Source of the DNA: Gigaspora margarita
Taxonomy: Eukaryota > Glomeromycota > Glomeromycetes > Diversisporales > Gigasporaceae
DNA length: 64,000 nucleotides
Assembly (NCBI GenBank): GCA_009809945.1
Contig: WTPW01002632.1
Coordinates: 8,602 to 72,601, forward strand
Direction of reading: 5' to 3'
A program made the position numbers and the translations under genes. Positions 21,025 through 30,369 of the stretch are shown piece after piece. The first letter of the stretch is position 1. Each line of letters opens with the position of its first letter. The notes beneath the pieces are model-generated. The model was not told the origin of the DNA. It searched no databases and was given only the letters and a program-made list of their open reading frames with translations.

Positions 21025-21953
21025 GGGGAGCGCCATTTATCATCTGATTTTTAGGGTGGGGGGGGAGGGTCAGACAATTATCAGGTCCTAATAGCAGATA
21101 ACTTTTGATTGGCTAAAATTATTGGAATTTTTTAAAACTTTTTAAAATTTTTAAAATTTAATATTAAATAACTCTTGAACCAATGATCTGTTTTGGATGA
21201 TTTTACTACCAAAATGTTCGCCTCAATGAGACGATTCCAACGAGCCTAAAATCGTCAAAATCCAATCACAGGATCCCAAGATCGTTATAGATTTGTACTG
21301 CTTTAATTATATTATTTTCGTATATATTAAAAATTATTATTAAAGATCTTATAAACTTTAATATCAAATAACTCTTGAACCAGCGATCCATTTTGGATGA
21401 TTTTACTACCAAAATGCTCTTCTCAATGAGACGATTCTAATGAACCTAAAATTGTTAAATTCTGATCACGGGATCCAGAGATCGTTATATATTTGTGTTA
21501 TTTTAATATAATCTATTAAAAATAATACAAATCTATAACGATCTCTGGATCCCGTGATCAGAATTTAACGATTTTAGGTTCATTAGAATCGTCTCATTGA
21601 GACGAGCATTTTAGTAGTAAAATCATCCAAATCAGATCACTGGTTCAAGAATTATTTAATATTAAATTTTATAAGCTCTTTAATAATAATTTTTAATATA
21701 TACGAAATAATATAATTAAAGCAATACAAATCTTGATTTTAGGCTCGTTGGAATCGCCTCATTGAGGCGAGCATTTTGGTAGTAAAATCATCCAAAATGG
21801 ATCGCTGGTTCAAGAGTTATTTAATATTAAAATTTAAAAATTTTTAAAATTTTAATAATTTTAGCCAATCAAATCACAGTATTTGATGATCAGGTGGGGG
21901 TAGGGGGGGTAGCCTCTTAGTAGCAAAAAATCAGATGATAAATGGTGCTCCCC
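21025..21953. mobile_element. Harbinger-like foldback element, copy 2
   Basis: 929 bp, same terminal repeats as 17121-17871, with TAA at 21022-21024 and 21954-21956. The interior holds four copies of the GAACCAGTGATC...GTCTCAATGAGAC module in the order + + - -, making a nested palindrome. The copy at 17121 has + - -, so it has probably lost one forward unit. No coding capacity. Confidence 0.75.
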
Positions 21954-22076
21954 TAAAGGTTATAAAAAAATATCACTAATATTATTATATGTGAAGGTTG
22001 ACTTAGACTACTTTATCTGCAATCTAAAGTTGGCTACAATAGAACACAATATTCTATATAGTCTTAGGACCATGTT

Positions 22077-22218
22077 ATTAATCATCTAATTATTTTTAAT
22101 TAGAGGCCTACTCCTCTCTCCCTCTCTTTAATATAGATTTGATCAGGTTTCTATATATAATTTCAATGTTTTTTACTCACTCCTTTTCTAAAAAATTATC
22201 TGATTTTTGTTATTCCCC
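22077..22218. mobile_element. Short Harbinger-like MITE B, copy 2
   Basis: 142 bp from GGACCATGTTATTAATCATC to CTGATTTTTGTTATTCCCC, flanked by TTA (22074-22076; 22219-22221). Reverse orientation to copy 1 and more AT-decayed. Confidence 0.7.
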
Positions 22219-22234
22219 TTATTATTTTTCAAGT

Positions 22235-22553
22235 TTTAACTTCAGATTTCAGTTCCACCAATCTAACAATGATCATGGTCTCTGAAAAATGCTGCCAAGA
22301 GTTTATGACTTGATTTTTACTATATCTCGTGACTTTGGTTATACAATTCGTAGATTCTAACAAATTAAGTCTTGAAGGTTTTGTTATACCAATTACTATA
22401 TTAAGTCCATTGATTGATGTTTTGGGTTTTTGGCTTCCATGATATTTTAGTTCTCTAATAAGAATTAATGTTCACTACTAACAAGATTTGAACCAACGAT
22501 ATTTCGATTTGCAATCTTAGAGCATAACCACTATGCTATTGGACCTGAGATCT
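22235..22553 (-). repeat. Degraded copy of tRNA-headed retroposon family 2
   Basis: Aligns by eye with 12270-12583. Shared words include TTAAGTCCATTGATTGATGT (TTAAGTCCATTAGTAGACGT in the young copy) and the tRNA-like head ATTTCGATTTGCAATCTTAG...AGCATAACCACTATGCTAT. Most differences are C to T or G to A, leaving the copy far more AT-rich than its young relative. Confidence 0.7.
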
Positions 22554-22559
22554 TTATTT

Positions 22560-23325
22560 TGTTTTTTATTTTATTTATTTTTTATTTTTTTTTATTTTAT
22601 TTTGATACTTTATACGAATACTTCTTTGGTACTTTGCAAAAAAACTACCAATTTTTTACACTTAGCAAGAACACCAATTTGGTATTTTGCATATCAACTT
22701 AGACTTTTTTAATACTTTGCAAAATTACAGCTAATTTTTTTAGCAATTTCTAAATTTCCAAAAATGCTTTTTTAGAAAAATAAAAATTTAGAGTTTTATT
22801 TATTTTTTTATTTGATATTTTTTGTTTTTTTTTTGGGTTTGTTTTTTTATTAATTTATTTTATTTCAGCACTTTGCAAAAATACAACTTATACTTTTCTA
22901 GCACTTTGCAAAAAAACCAACTCAGACTTTTTTGGTACTTTGCAAGAATACTAACCTGCATTAGGAAAATAAAGATTTTGGGTTTCATTTATTTTTTTTA
23001 TTTAGCTTGCTTATATTTTTTTGCTTATAAATATTTTTTTTATTTATATTTTAATTTTTATTTTATTTTATTTATTTTAGCACTTTGTAAAAATACCAAC
23101 CCTGATTTTTCTAGCATTTGCAAGAAAACAATCTAATTACTAGTACTTTTTTTTCTAGCAATTTATAAATTTACAAAAATACAAACTTTTACTTTAGAAA
23201 AATAGAAATTTGAAGCTTTATTTATTTTTTATTTTTATTCAGTTTGCTTATATTTTTTTGTTTTTTTTTTTGTTTTTATTTTTTTTTTACTTATTTTTTT
23301 AATGTTTATTTTATTTTATTTTTTT
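22560..23325 (-). repeat. CTTGCAAAGTGCC dispersed repeat, copy C
   Basis: Reverse-oriented monomers (GGCACTTTGCAAGAA variants) alternating with T-rich blocks, as in copies A and B but strongly decayed (AGCACTTTGCAAAAATACAA). It abuts the degraded retroposon family 1 copy at about 23330. Confidence 0.7.
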
Positions 23326-23707
23326 TGTTATATTTAAAATATTTAAAGTATCTGTCTTTGGGACTTGAAAATTTTTATTCAAAATATTTAGGACCATCAG
23401 TATTCTATATAAGGGGCTACTGGTATTTGTTACAATAATAAGGATACAACTAGCCATATGTACACTTTTGGTGTCTAATTTAAGTAGTTTATTCTAAAGT
23501 TCCACACTAGCTATTATATCTGCAACCCAACTATAAGAACCTTCTGATCCTTGTTCTGCCTACTAACCTATTTTGTATTACTGGTATGCTCCAAATCAGA
23601 AATCTGAAGTTCATACCGGATACTAATTATCATGCTTAGAACCTAAACAGATAATTTTAGTACAGTTATTCTTAACAAAAAACTTGGTAGAGCAGTACCT
23701 GTTCCAC

Positions 23708-24003
23708 AGGACTCCAGACATTTCTTATATAAATCATAACTAGATTTTGGCCAATTTTAATCTTATTTGCTAAAAATAACAAAATCTATTTACTTTAATA
23801 ACTTCTAATCCAGTGATTAGAATTGATAAATTTTTTTTGTTAAATGCGCTTTACTGAGAGCTTCATTTTAAAAAAAAAGTTCATTCAAATTGGACTACTG
23901 GATGTCAAGATAATTGCCAAAAACTGTTTTTTGCTTTTCAAATTTTAGGTGTTTTTGCTAAAAAATTTCAAGTATAACCTCTATACTAGATGTTTGGGGT
24001 CCT
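23708..24003 (+). mobile_element. MITE family AGGACC, copy b (296 bp)
   Basis: Ends AGGACTCCAGACATTTC / AGGACCCCAAACATCTAG (minus-strand reading) with 8-bp duplication TGTTCCAC (23700-23707) and TGTCCCAC (24004-24011). The uninterrupted retroposon at 10796 reads TGTCCCAC, confirming the empty site and showing that the left duplication acquired a C-to-T change after insertion. Confidence 0.88.
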
Positions 24004-24567
24004 TGTCCCACTCAGGTATTCATCTACGCTTTAGTAATTATTACTATAGTCTAGACCAACACTTGCAAGACAAGGTTTTTTTATCAATACCTACTTCTGC
24101 TCTTGTAAAGTTCACTCCAACCTCAGTATTTACTACTATTTTCTTACTAGTCCTTTCCCAATGCATTCCAAACTTCTAATCTAGTTAGTTCAGAAGGATT
24201 GATATATTTAGTATTAGGTACTATTATAGTTTTTCTTTTCTTGATACCTACTTATAAAACATAGGTTCTTTTTCTCTAGTGTGACTCTGATAGCTAGGTT
24301 GGTGAACCCAACTTTCAATATCTAATTGTTTAGTTCTCTGGTTCTAGTCTGATACTTCAGTTTTGATAGCACCGTTAAAGATCTTTGCTACTCCTTACTC
24401 AGAACTTGCCAAACAGGTTCTTTGGATTTGTATACCTAATAGCTTCTATTCAAAATAGTAAACCAAGGCTACAGATAATATATCCAACTAATTGATGAAA
24501 AGCAGTTATCAGAACATAGGCCTATTGATTCAAAGTATCACCAGTAGAATTTGAACTCTAGATCTGC

Positions 24568-24902
24568 AAAATTGACAGGGATTAGGATCAATTTTCTGAA
24601 CATGTAACTTTCCGGCACCAAATAGTCTTTAAGAAAAAAAATTAATTTATATTAGGATTTGGGTTTATTTTGGCGATTAGAATAGCCATTATATAGCAAA
24701 ATTGTGCGAGAAACCTTTTTTGTTAGGCCAGAAAAATGATTTGCTAGTCTAATTCTTGCGATAAATACGATTTTTGCAAAGCGAATGTTTGTTTTGAATT
24801 TTTCTGATCATTTTACATTACACCTGATCCTGATTTTTAATTGGCTAATTTACGGTCAGAAGATCATGTTTTCAGTAATTTGATCCTACACCCTAGCATT
24901 GT
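24568..24902. mobile_element. 335-bp TIR element with 11-bp target duplication
   Basis: Inserted in the degraded retroposon. TCTAGATCTGC occurs at 24557-24567 and 24903-24913, and the empty site in the young copy reads CCTAGACCTGC. Ends are imperfect inverted repeats AGGGATTAGGATCAATTTTC and AGGGTGTAGGATCAAATTAC. Duplications of 8-11 bp are typical of Mutator-like elements. No coding capacity. Confidence 0.7.
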
Positions 24903-24964
24903 TCTAGATCTGCTATTTGAAGGTAACAACTTATCAACTTCTCTAAGTTACTACAATCTATTTT

Positions 24965-25235
24965 TATTTTATTTTATATATTCTAGTACTTTGTAAAAAC
25001 ATTCTAATTTTTTGGTACTTTGCAAAAAAACAATATATTCAACTTTGCTAGCACTTTATAAAAACACCAACTTTAACTTCTCTGGCTCTCAGACTTTTCT
25101 AGCAATTTACAAGAATACTAGCTTTAACTTTTTCAGTACTTTGCAAGAATACACTAAATTTTTTTGGCAATTTGCAAAAACACCAACTCTTACTTTTGAG
25201 AAATAAAATAAAGTAGTTTTTTTTTTACTATTTTG
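24965..25235 (-). repeat. CTTGCAAAGTGCC dispersed repeat, copy D (partial)
   Basis: Reverse-oriented monomers (CTAGTACTTTGTAAAAACATT, GTACTTTGCAAGAATAC) ending in a T-rich run at 25215-25240. Directly adjoins the retroposon copy. Confidence 0.65.
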
Positions 25236-25486
25236 TTTTTTTTTTAATAAATAATAATGAAAATAGTACTGTAAAACATATATAATAATAGGTTTAGGCT
25301 ACAAATAAGTATTTAAATTATATTTGATATATGTCTAAGTTTTTATTTTTGACAATAAATTTAAGCAATAAAAGTTTTTAGTTTTGTAAAAGTTTCTATT
25401 AAATCTAATAAAGATAAAGGCATAGTTTCATCTTTAATATTAAAAAAAAAAGAATATATAATAATTAAAATATGATATAATAAAAA
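25236..25486. other. AT-rich spacer, nothing recognised
   Basis: No gene, repeat or palindrome could be supported. Confidence 0.4.
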
Positions 25487-26329
25487 GGTAAAGGTACCTA
25501 TTTCTGGGAACTTTTTTTTGCTACATATAAAACTTTTTCAAAAATTAATATTTTTTTATTAAACTTTAAATATAAAATTTACAATTAATTTATTATTTAA
25601 AAATATACAAATTAAATTATACTAATATATAAAAAATTTTTTTGTATTAGTAAAGAAAAATTTTATAAAATTTATAAAATTTGATACCCCGCTTCTATTT
25701 CCGTAGATACAATGTAAACTATTTAAAAAATTTAAAAATTCTAACAAATTTTCTTATTTATTTGTTTTTTATACTTTGTTTTTCTTTTTTTTACTACCTT
25801 TTATTGATTATTTATCTATTCATTTTCTAAAAATTTTATTAATTAAATAAGTATAATTTTAAAAAAAAATTTATTACAATCTTTAAAGTATAAAATTGAA
25901 ATTTCTAAAATTATTTATTAAGTAAACAGCTCTTAAGAATTAATAAATCTTGTAGCCATCGTCAATGTGGTTCTAATGATGGTAAAAGCATCAAATTCAG
26001 TCTAGTAGATCAAAAGTTATGAGCAATTTATGTTTTACGATCATATACATTTCTTTGTAGATCTATATAAAAATTTTATATGATCTCAAGACGTAAATCA
26101 CTCATAACTTTTGATATTCTAGATCGAATTTAGCATTTTTACTATCATTAGAACTGCATTGATAGTTGCTACAACTTTTATTAATTCTTCAAGAACTGTT
26201 TTTTAGTAAATAATCTTAGAAATTTCAATTTTATATTTTTAAAAAATTGGTTTTTTTATTTTATATATAAATTACTAATAAATTTAATTCACGGAAATAG
26301 GTGCATCCATGGAAATAGGTACCTTTACC
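25487..26329. mobile_element. 843-bp foldback element with GGTAAAGGTACC ends
   Basis: Outer inverted ends GGTAAAGGTACCTATTTC at 25487 and its complement ending 26329. Inside, arms 25885-26065 and about 26075-26250 are near-complementary (TTGAAATTTCTAARATTATT, GTTATGAGYRATTTAYG). The inner axis lies near 26070 and the outer axis at 25908, so one arm carries about 300 bp of extra sequence. A second ATTTCCGTRGAT block occurs near each end. Target duplication not resolved. Confidence 0.65.
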
Positions 26330-26969
26330 TTATGTAATATTGATTAAAAATGTATATTTAAATATATAATATATATATAATATATAATAATAAATAAATA
26401 TAAAATTTTAAAATTGTGAAATCTTGAATAATTTTACTAAATCTTGTAAATCTTGTAAAAATCTATAAAACTTTCAAATATTTGCAAAAAGTATGATTAT
26501 GTGAATATGTATACTGTTTATTTATTTTTTGTATAATATTTTTAAATATTGCAAAATATTACAAAATATTACAAAAGATTGCAGATTTATATAATAATAT
26601 ATGAAATAATACCTTCTGTGATCTTTTTGCTATTCCTTTTAGACCCAGATAAAGATAATTAGATAGAGATTTGCATTTTTATTTTGCAATATTTCACAAT
26701 ATATTTCAAAATATATTTTGAAATATTTTTAAAGATTTTCTTTTAAAATATTATGTATCAATTGCAATTCTTTTAAAAAATTTTAGCATGCAATTTTTTT
26801 CAAAAATTTCATATATTTTTTTTGCTAATATAGTTTGAAAGTTTGAAATATATCAGAAAAGGAATAGAAAAAAAATAAAAATAAGTACTAGAATTAGAAC
26901 AAATCATATAAAAGCAGAAATAAATAATAGTAATAGTTTAAATATACTTCTAACTACAAATATTGGTTA
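26330..26969. other. AT-rich spacer, no gene seen
   Basis: Contains repeated AAATATTGCAAAATATTACAAAA words (26540-26600, 26690-26730) and nothing coding. Confidence 0.4.
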
Positions 26970-27290
26970 ACACTATAGCACAAGTTACCAAAGTATAGGT
27001 GAATACCTATATGAAACAGGTACTGCTCTACCAAATTTTTTATTATAAATAAAATAGTTCTAAGAACTAAGAAAATCAAAGTTTAAAAAATCTAAACTAA
27101 CTATATATGTACTACAAATATTCTGATAAAGCAGTTAAAGTTGGTCTAAAAGCAAAAGATCAGAGTGTTTAAATAGACAATTTTCTAGATAAGTTGCAAA
27201 TATAGTAGCTAGTATAAAACCTTTAGGCAGACTACTTAAATTAGACAATTAAAATTGTACATATAGCAGGATTCTGAACAATCTATATAA
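26970..27290 (+). repeat. Partial degraded copy of retroposon family 1 (opposite orientation)
   Basis: Matches the reverse complement of 10550-10830: ACAGGTACTGCTCTACCAA, GATCAGAGTGTTTAAATAG, GGCAGACTACTTAAATTAG, ATTGTACATATAGC. Heavily AT-shifted. The tRNA-like head is missing. Confidence 0.65.
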
Positions 27291-27308
27291 TCTTATTTAA
27301 TTTAACTA

Positions 27309-27646
27309 TAGTCAGACCTTTATAAATGCAACCTCTATAAATGCAATACCTTCCTAAATGCATGTTTTTGTCTTGTTTGTAAAAAATTATTAGTGCTAAG
27401 CATGTTCTATATTCTGTAAATCACATTTTTCCAAATAATTTTCTATATTATACTACTTCCCTAAATGCATGTAGCTAATCAAATTTTAGTATTTAAGATA
27501 TATTATATAGTTTTAGTAGAAGTTATACAATTTTGATAATCTAATCTTTAAAGCTGCAATTTAATTGGCTCTTTCTAAATGCAATATCTTTCTAAATGCA
27601 TGTTGTAGGCTTGTCTGTACATATTGCATTTATAGAAGTTTGACTG
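27309..27646. mobile_element. Tc1/mariner- or pogo-like MITE (338 bp)
   Basis: Terminal inverted repeats TAGTCAGACCTTTATAAATG and, from the right end, CAGTCAAACTTCTATAAATG, between TA dinucleotides (27307-27308; 27647-27648). CAGTCAAACCTC-type ends with TA duplication are typical of pogo/Fot elements. The interior repeats CCTTCCTAAATGCATGT. No transposase. Confidence 0.75.
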
Positions 27647-27649
27647 TAT

Positions 27650-28285
27650 ACTAAATATTTGATTTGAATTTAAAAAATCTTATCAAAATGTATTAACTTT
27701 TTATTTTTAGAAATATTATAGTTTGTTCTGGTCTGGTCTTAGTTCAAAAGACTGGGTCTGAGTAACAGACCATAAATCAGACCAAAATTTCTAAATTGGT
27801 TTATAAACTGGTTCTAGTTTAGTTTAGTTCAAGAACTAATCTATCTATAGCCAATAAAAATAAATAATTTTGACTATTATATCTTAAATATACTTTTCTA
27901 ATTGATTTTATTATTTTTTTAGAAATCATTTTATATTAATATTATTAATATTACTTAAAAATAAAACTAACTAATATTTATTTAATTATTATAATAGTAT
28001 TAAGAATTACTGCACTTAATTCAGTTTTTAATATTTAATTCCAATAAATTAACTTTAATTTAAGAATTGTACTTGCAATATTATCTAAGCTTTATTTGAA
28101 ATAGTAATATCTGTTGAATATTTAAACATTAGTAAATTTAATAAATATCCATTAAACTTACTATTGTTTAGATATCTAATAGATAATTTAGCTTCAATTG
28201 TATAGTTATATATTTAGAATAATGGATCTATATATATACTATAAAACATGTCTATATAATATTAAAAGGTTATAAATTAATTACC
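27650..28285. other. AT-rich spacer, nothing recognised
   Basis: No gene or structured repeat seen. Confidence 0.4.
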
Positions 28286-28293
28286 AAGTTATC

Positions 28294-28590
28294 AGGACTT
28301 TGAACATCTAGAACAGAGATTATATGTTATGCATTTTAGCAAAAACCCCAAAATTTAGAAGCAAAAAAAACATTTTTTGCCAATTATTTTGGCATCTAGT
28401 AGTTCAATTTGAATGAACTTTTTTTAAAAAATGAAGCTCTTAGTAAGGCATATCTAACAAAAAAAGTTCATTCAATTCTGATTGCTAGATCAAGAGTTAT
28501 TTAAACAAATGTAGGTTTGTTATTTTTAGCAAATTAGATCAAAATTGGCCAAAACCCAGTTATGACCTATGTGAGAGATGTCTGGGTCCT
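28294..28590 (-). mobile_element. MITE family AGGACC, copy c (297 bp, reverse)
   Basis: Reverse-oriented member with ends AGGACTTTGAACATCTAG / AGGACCCAGACATCTCTC and 8-bp duplication AAGTTATC (28286-28293) / AAGTTATT (28591-28598), one mismatch. The interior AAATTGGCCAAAACCCAGT is the reverse complement of the word shared with the other copies. Confidence 0.82.
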
Positions 28591-28599
28591 AAGTTATTA

Positions 28600-29770
28600 C
28601 TTAATTACAATAAATAATTGAGTTAATAAACATTTATACTACATTTTGCTATTATTTTTTGCTTTAAGATAATCTTTGAAAAAGAAAATGCTATTTATAT
28701 ATTTATAATTACATAATGTAATCACAGAATTTATTATGAACTGAAATTTATAAACCATAGACTGCTTAGACTAGTTCAAAAGACTAGTTCAAACTACAGT
28801 TCTTGCTAGATCATAACATTTCTACTTTATAGTAATAAGATTTTGAAAAGATATTTGGTACACATATAGAGCTGATATAGCTCTATAAAGTTACTAGTTC
28901 GACTTTTAGATAAAAAGTTATAGCTATTTAAAAATTGAACCACTTTGTGTAACTATGTGTATAGACTTCTAGCACCATATATAAATAAAAATAACTATGA
29001 TATAACTAATAATAATAATAAAAAAAATAATTTGTAAATTAATTATTTAAGCTTTATATTATATTATTACAAAAAAAATTTTTTTTAATTTACTCAAACT
29101 AAAATTATTAGCCAAAATATCTAATATATCTTAAAATTTTGGTACTAATATAAATTTTTTAAAAATTTTTTATTATAATACAAAATTTTTATAATAATAA
29201 TTTTTAAAATTTTGGCCACTTTAGGTCAATGATGTTGGTTCTAGGCTACATGCACCATAGGTTAGAGAATTCGGATGATAAAGATAATTATTAGATAACA
29301 GATAAAAGTTGGTTCTTAAATGAGTACTGTATCTAACTTATACAGTATGTCACCAATTATATATTTAAAAAAGATTTGAATTTCATCTTTCAATAAAGTT
29401 TAATTTCAGACTTTGATCTATCTAAAACCCATAAGTTAGTAGGCATTTCAAAATTGAAGGCAATTTATAAAATTTATTTGTATTAATCGAATTCTCACAC
29501 TTCTTGTTAGTTTTATTTATTATTTATTGATTGATTATTTTGAAACATCATTGATTTGTTTAAGTTATACTTAATTGACTGATTGAAACATTGATTGATA
29601 TATTACTTTGAATATTAACTGATTACTTAAAATATTACATTAATCTCAATAACATAACTATCCCCACCATTTATAATCCGTCCGCCTTGTTTTTCCTTCG
29701 CGCCAAAATATTTGTTCACCCTTCCATTATTCTCTAATTAATATCTCACACACCCCTCCTTCTCATTAAA
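28600..29770. other. AT-rich spacer, no gene seen
   Basis: No open frame of note. 29670-29770 is somewhat more GC-balanced (CCGTCCGCCTTGTTTTTCC) but uninterpretable. Confidence 0.35.
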
Positions 29771-29775
29771 TATGA

Positions 29776-29877
29776 GTGACGCCAAAAGAAAATGGGAAAA
29801 TGGGACATTGGTTTATCATTTATTATATAAAAAAATAATCAATGATAAACCAATATCCCATTTTCCCTTGGCGGCAC
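29776..29877. repeat. 102-bp perfect-type hairpin
   Basis: GTGACGCCAA...AATGGGAAAATGGGA...GGTTTATCATT pairs with the mirror sequence ending TTGGCGGCAC, leaving a loop of about 20 bp. Either a very small MITE or, if transcribed, a precursor-like hairpin. Confidence 0.7.
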
Positions 29878-30194
29878 TAATATAGATTACTATCCTGAGT
29901 GTAAACCGGCGTAATTGTCTGTAGCTCTCTCATTGAAGGTAACACCGCAACAAAATTTTAAATTTCCGCAACCAAAATCTGAAGTGCATATGCGGATTAT
30001 TTGCAAATTTTACTTATAAATTTCAATTAAATACATATATGGACAACTAAATTTTATAATAATCCTAATAATCCGCAAATATAAATATAAATATAAATAT
30101 ATATTTATTTGGTTGTGGGCCCGATACTGGTCAGAATAACTTTGTGATCACATGATGTTAATGATAAGGCGGATGATGATTTAAAATGAAATAT

Positions 30195-30350
30195 GAGTAG
30201 CAAAGTACATAACAGATAAACTTTGAAATATTCCATTCGTCGAGTAGCAAAGTGCATAAAATTTGAAATAATCCATTCGTAGAGTAGCAAAGTACATAAG
30301 CTTTGAAATGTTCCATTCGTTGAGTAGCAAAGTACATAAGTTTTGAAACA
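30195..30350. repeat. 40-bp minisatellite (four units)
   Basis: GAGTAGCAAAGTRCATAARN...TTTGAAATRTTCCATTCGT starts at 30195, 30242, 30282 and 30322 (spacings 47, 40, 40). The open frame on the minus strand (30105-30368) is produced by this repeat. Confidence 0.85.
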
Positions 30351-30369
30351 AGTTCTTAATAACCTCACA

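Larger units (their letters stand above)
23330..24960 (-). repeat. Degraded copy of tRNA-headed retroposon family 1, with two nested insertions
   Basis: Aligns by eye with 10450-11417. Examples are CAAGCCACATGTACAAC becoming CTAGCCATATGTACAC, and AGTCCGCCCGAAGGTTC becoming AGTTTATTCTAAAGTTC. CpG sites are almost entirely lost. It is split by an AGGACC MITE (23708-24003) and by a 335-bp TIR element (24568-24902). The tRNA-like head is at about 24540-24960 on either side of the second insertion. Confidence 0.75.

Noticed and set aside
27650..28285. Hidden genes in the long AT-rich spacers
   Set aside because: No splice-joined reading longer than about 30 codons could be assembled on either strand by eye.
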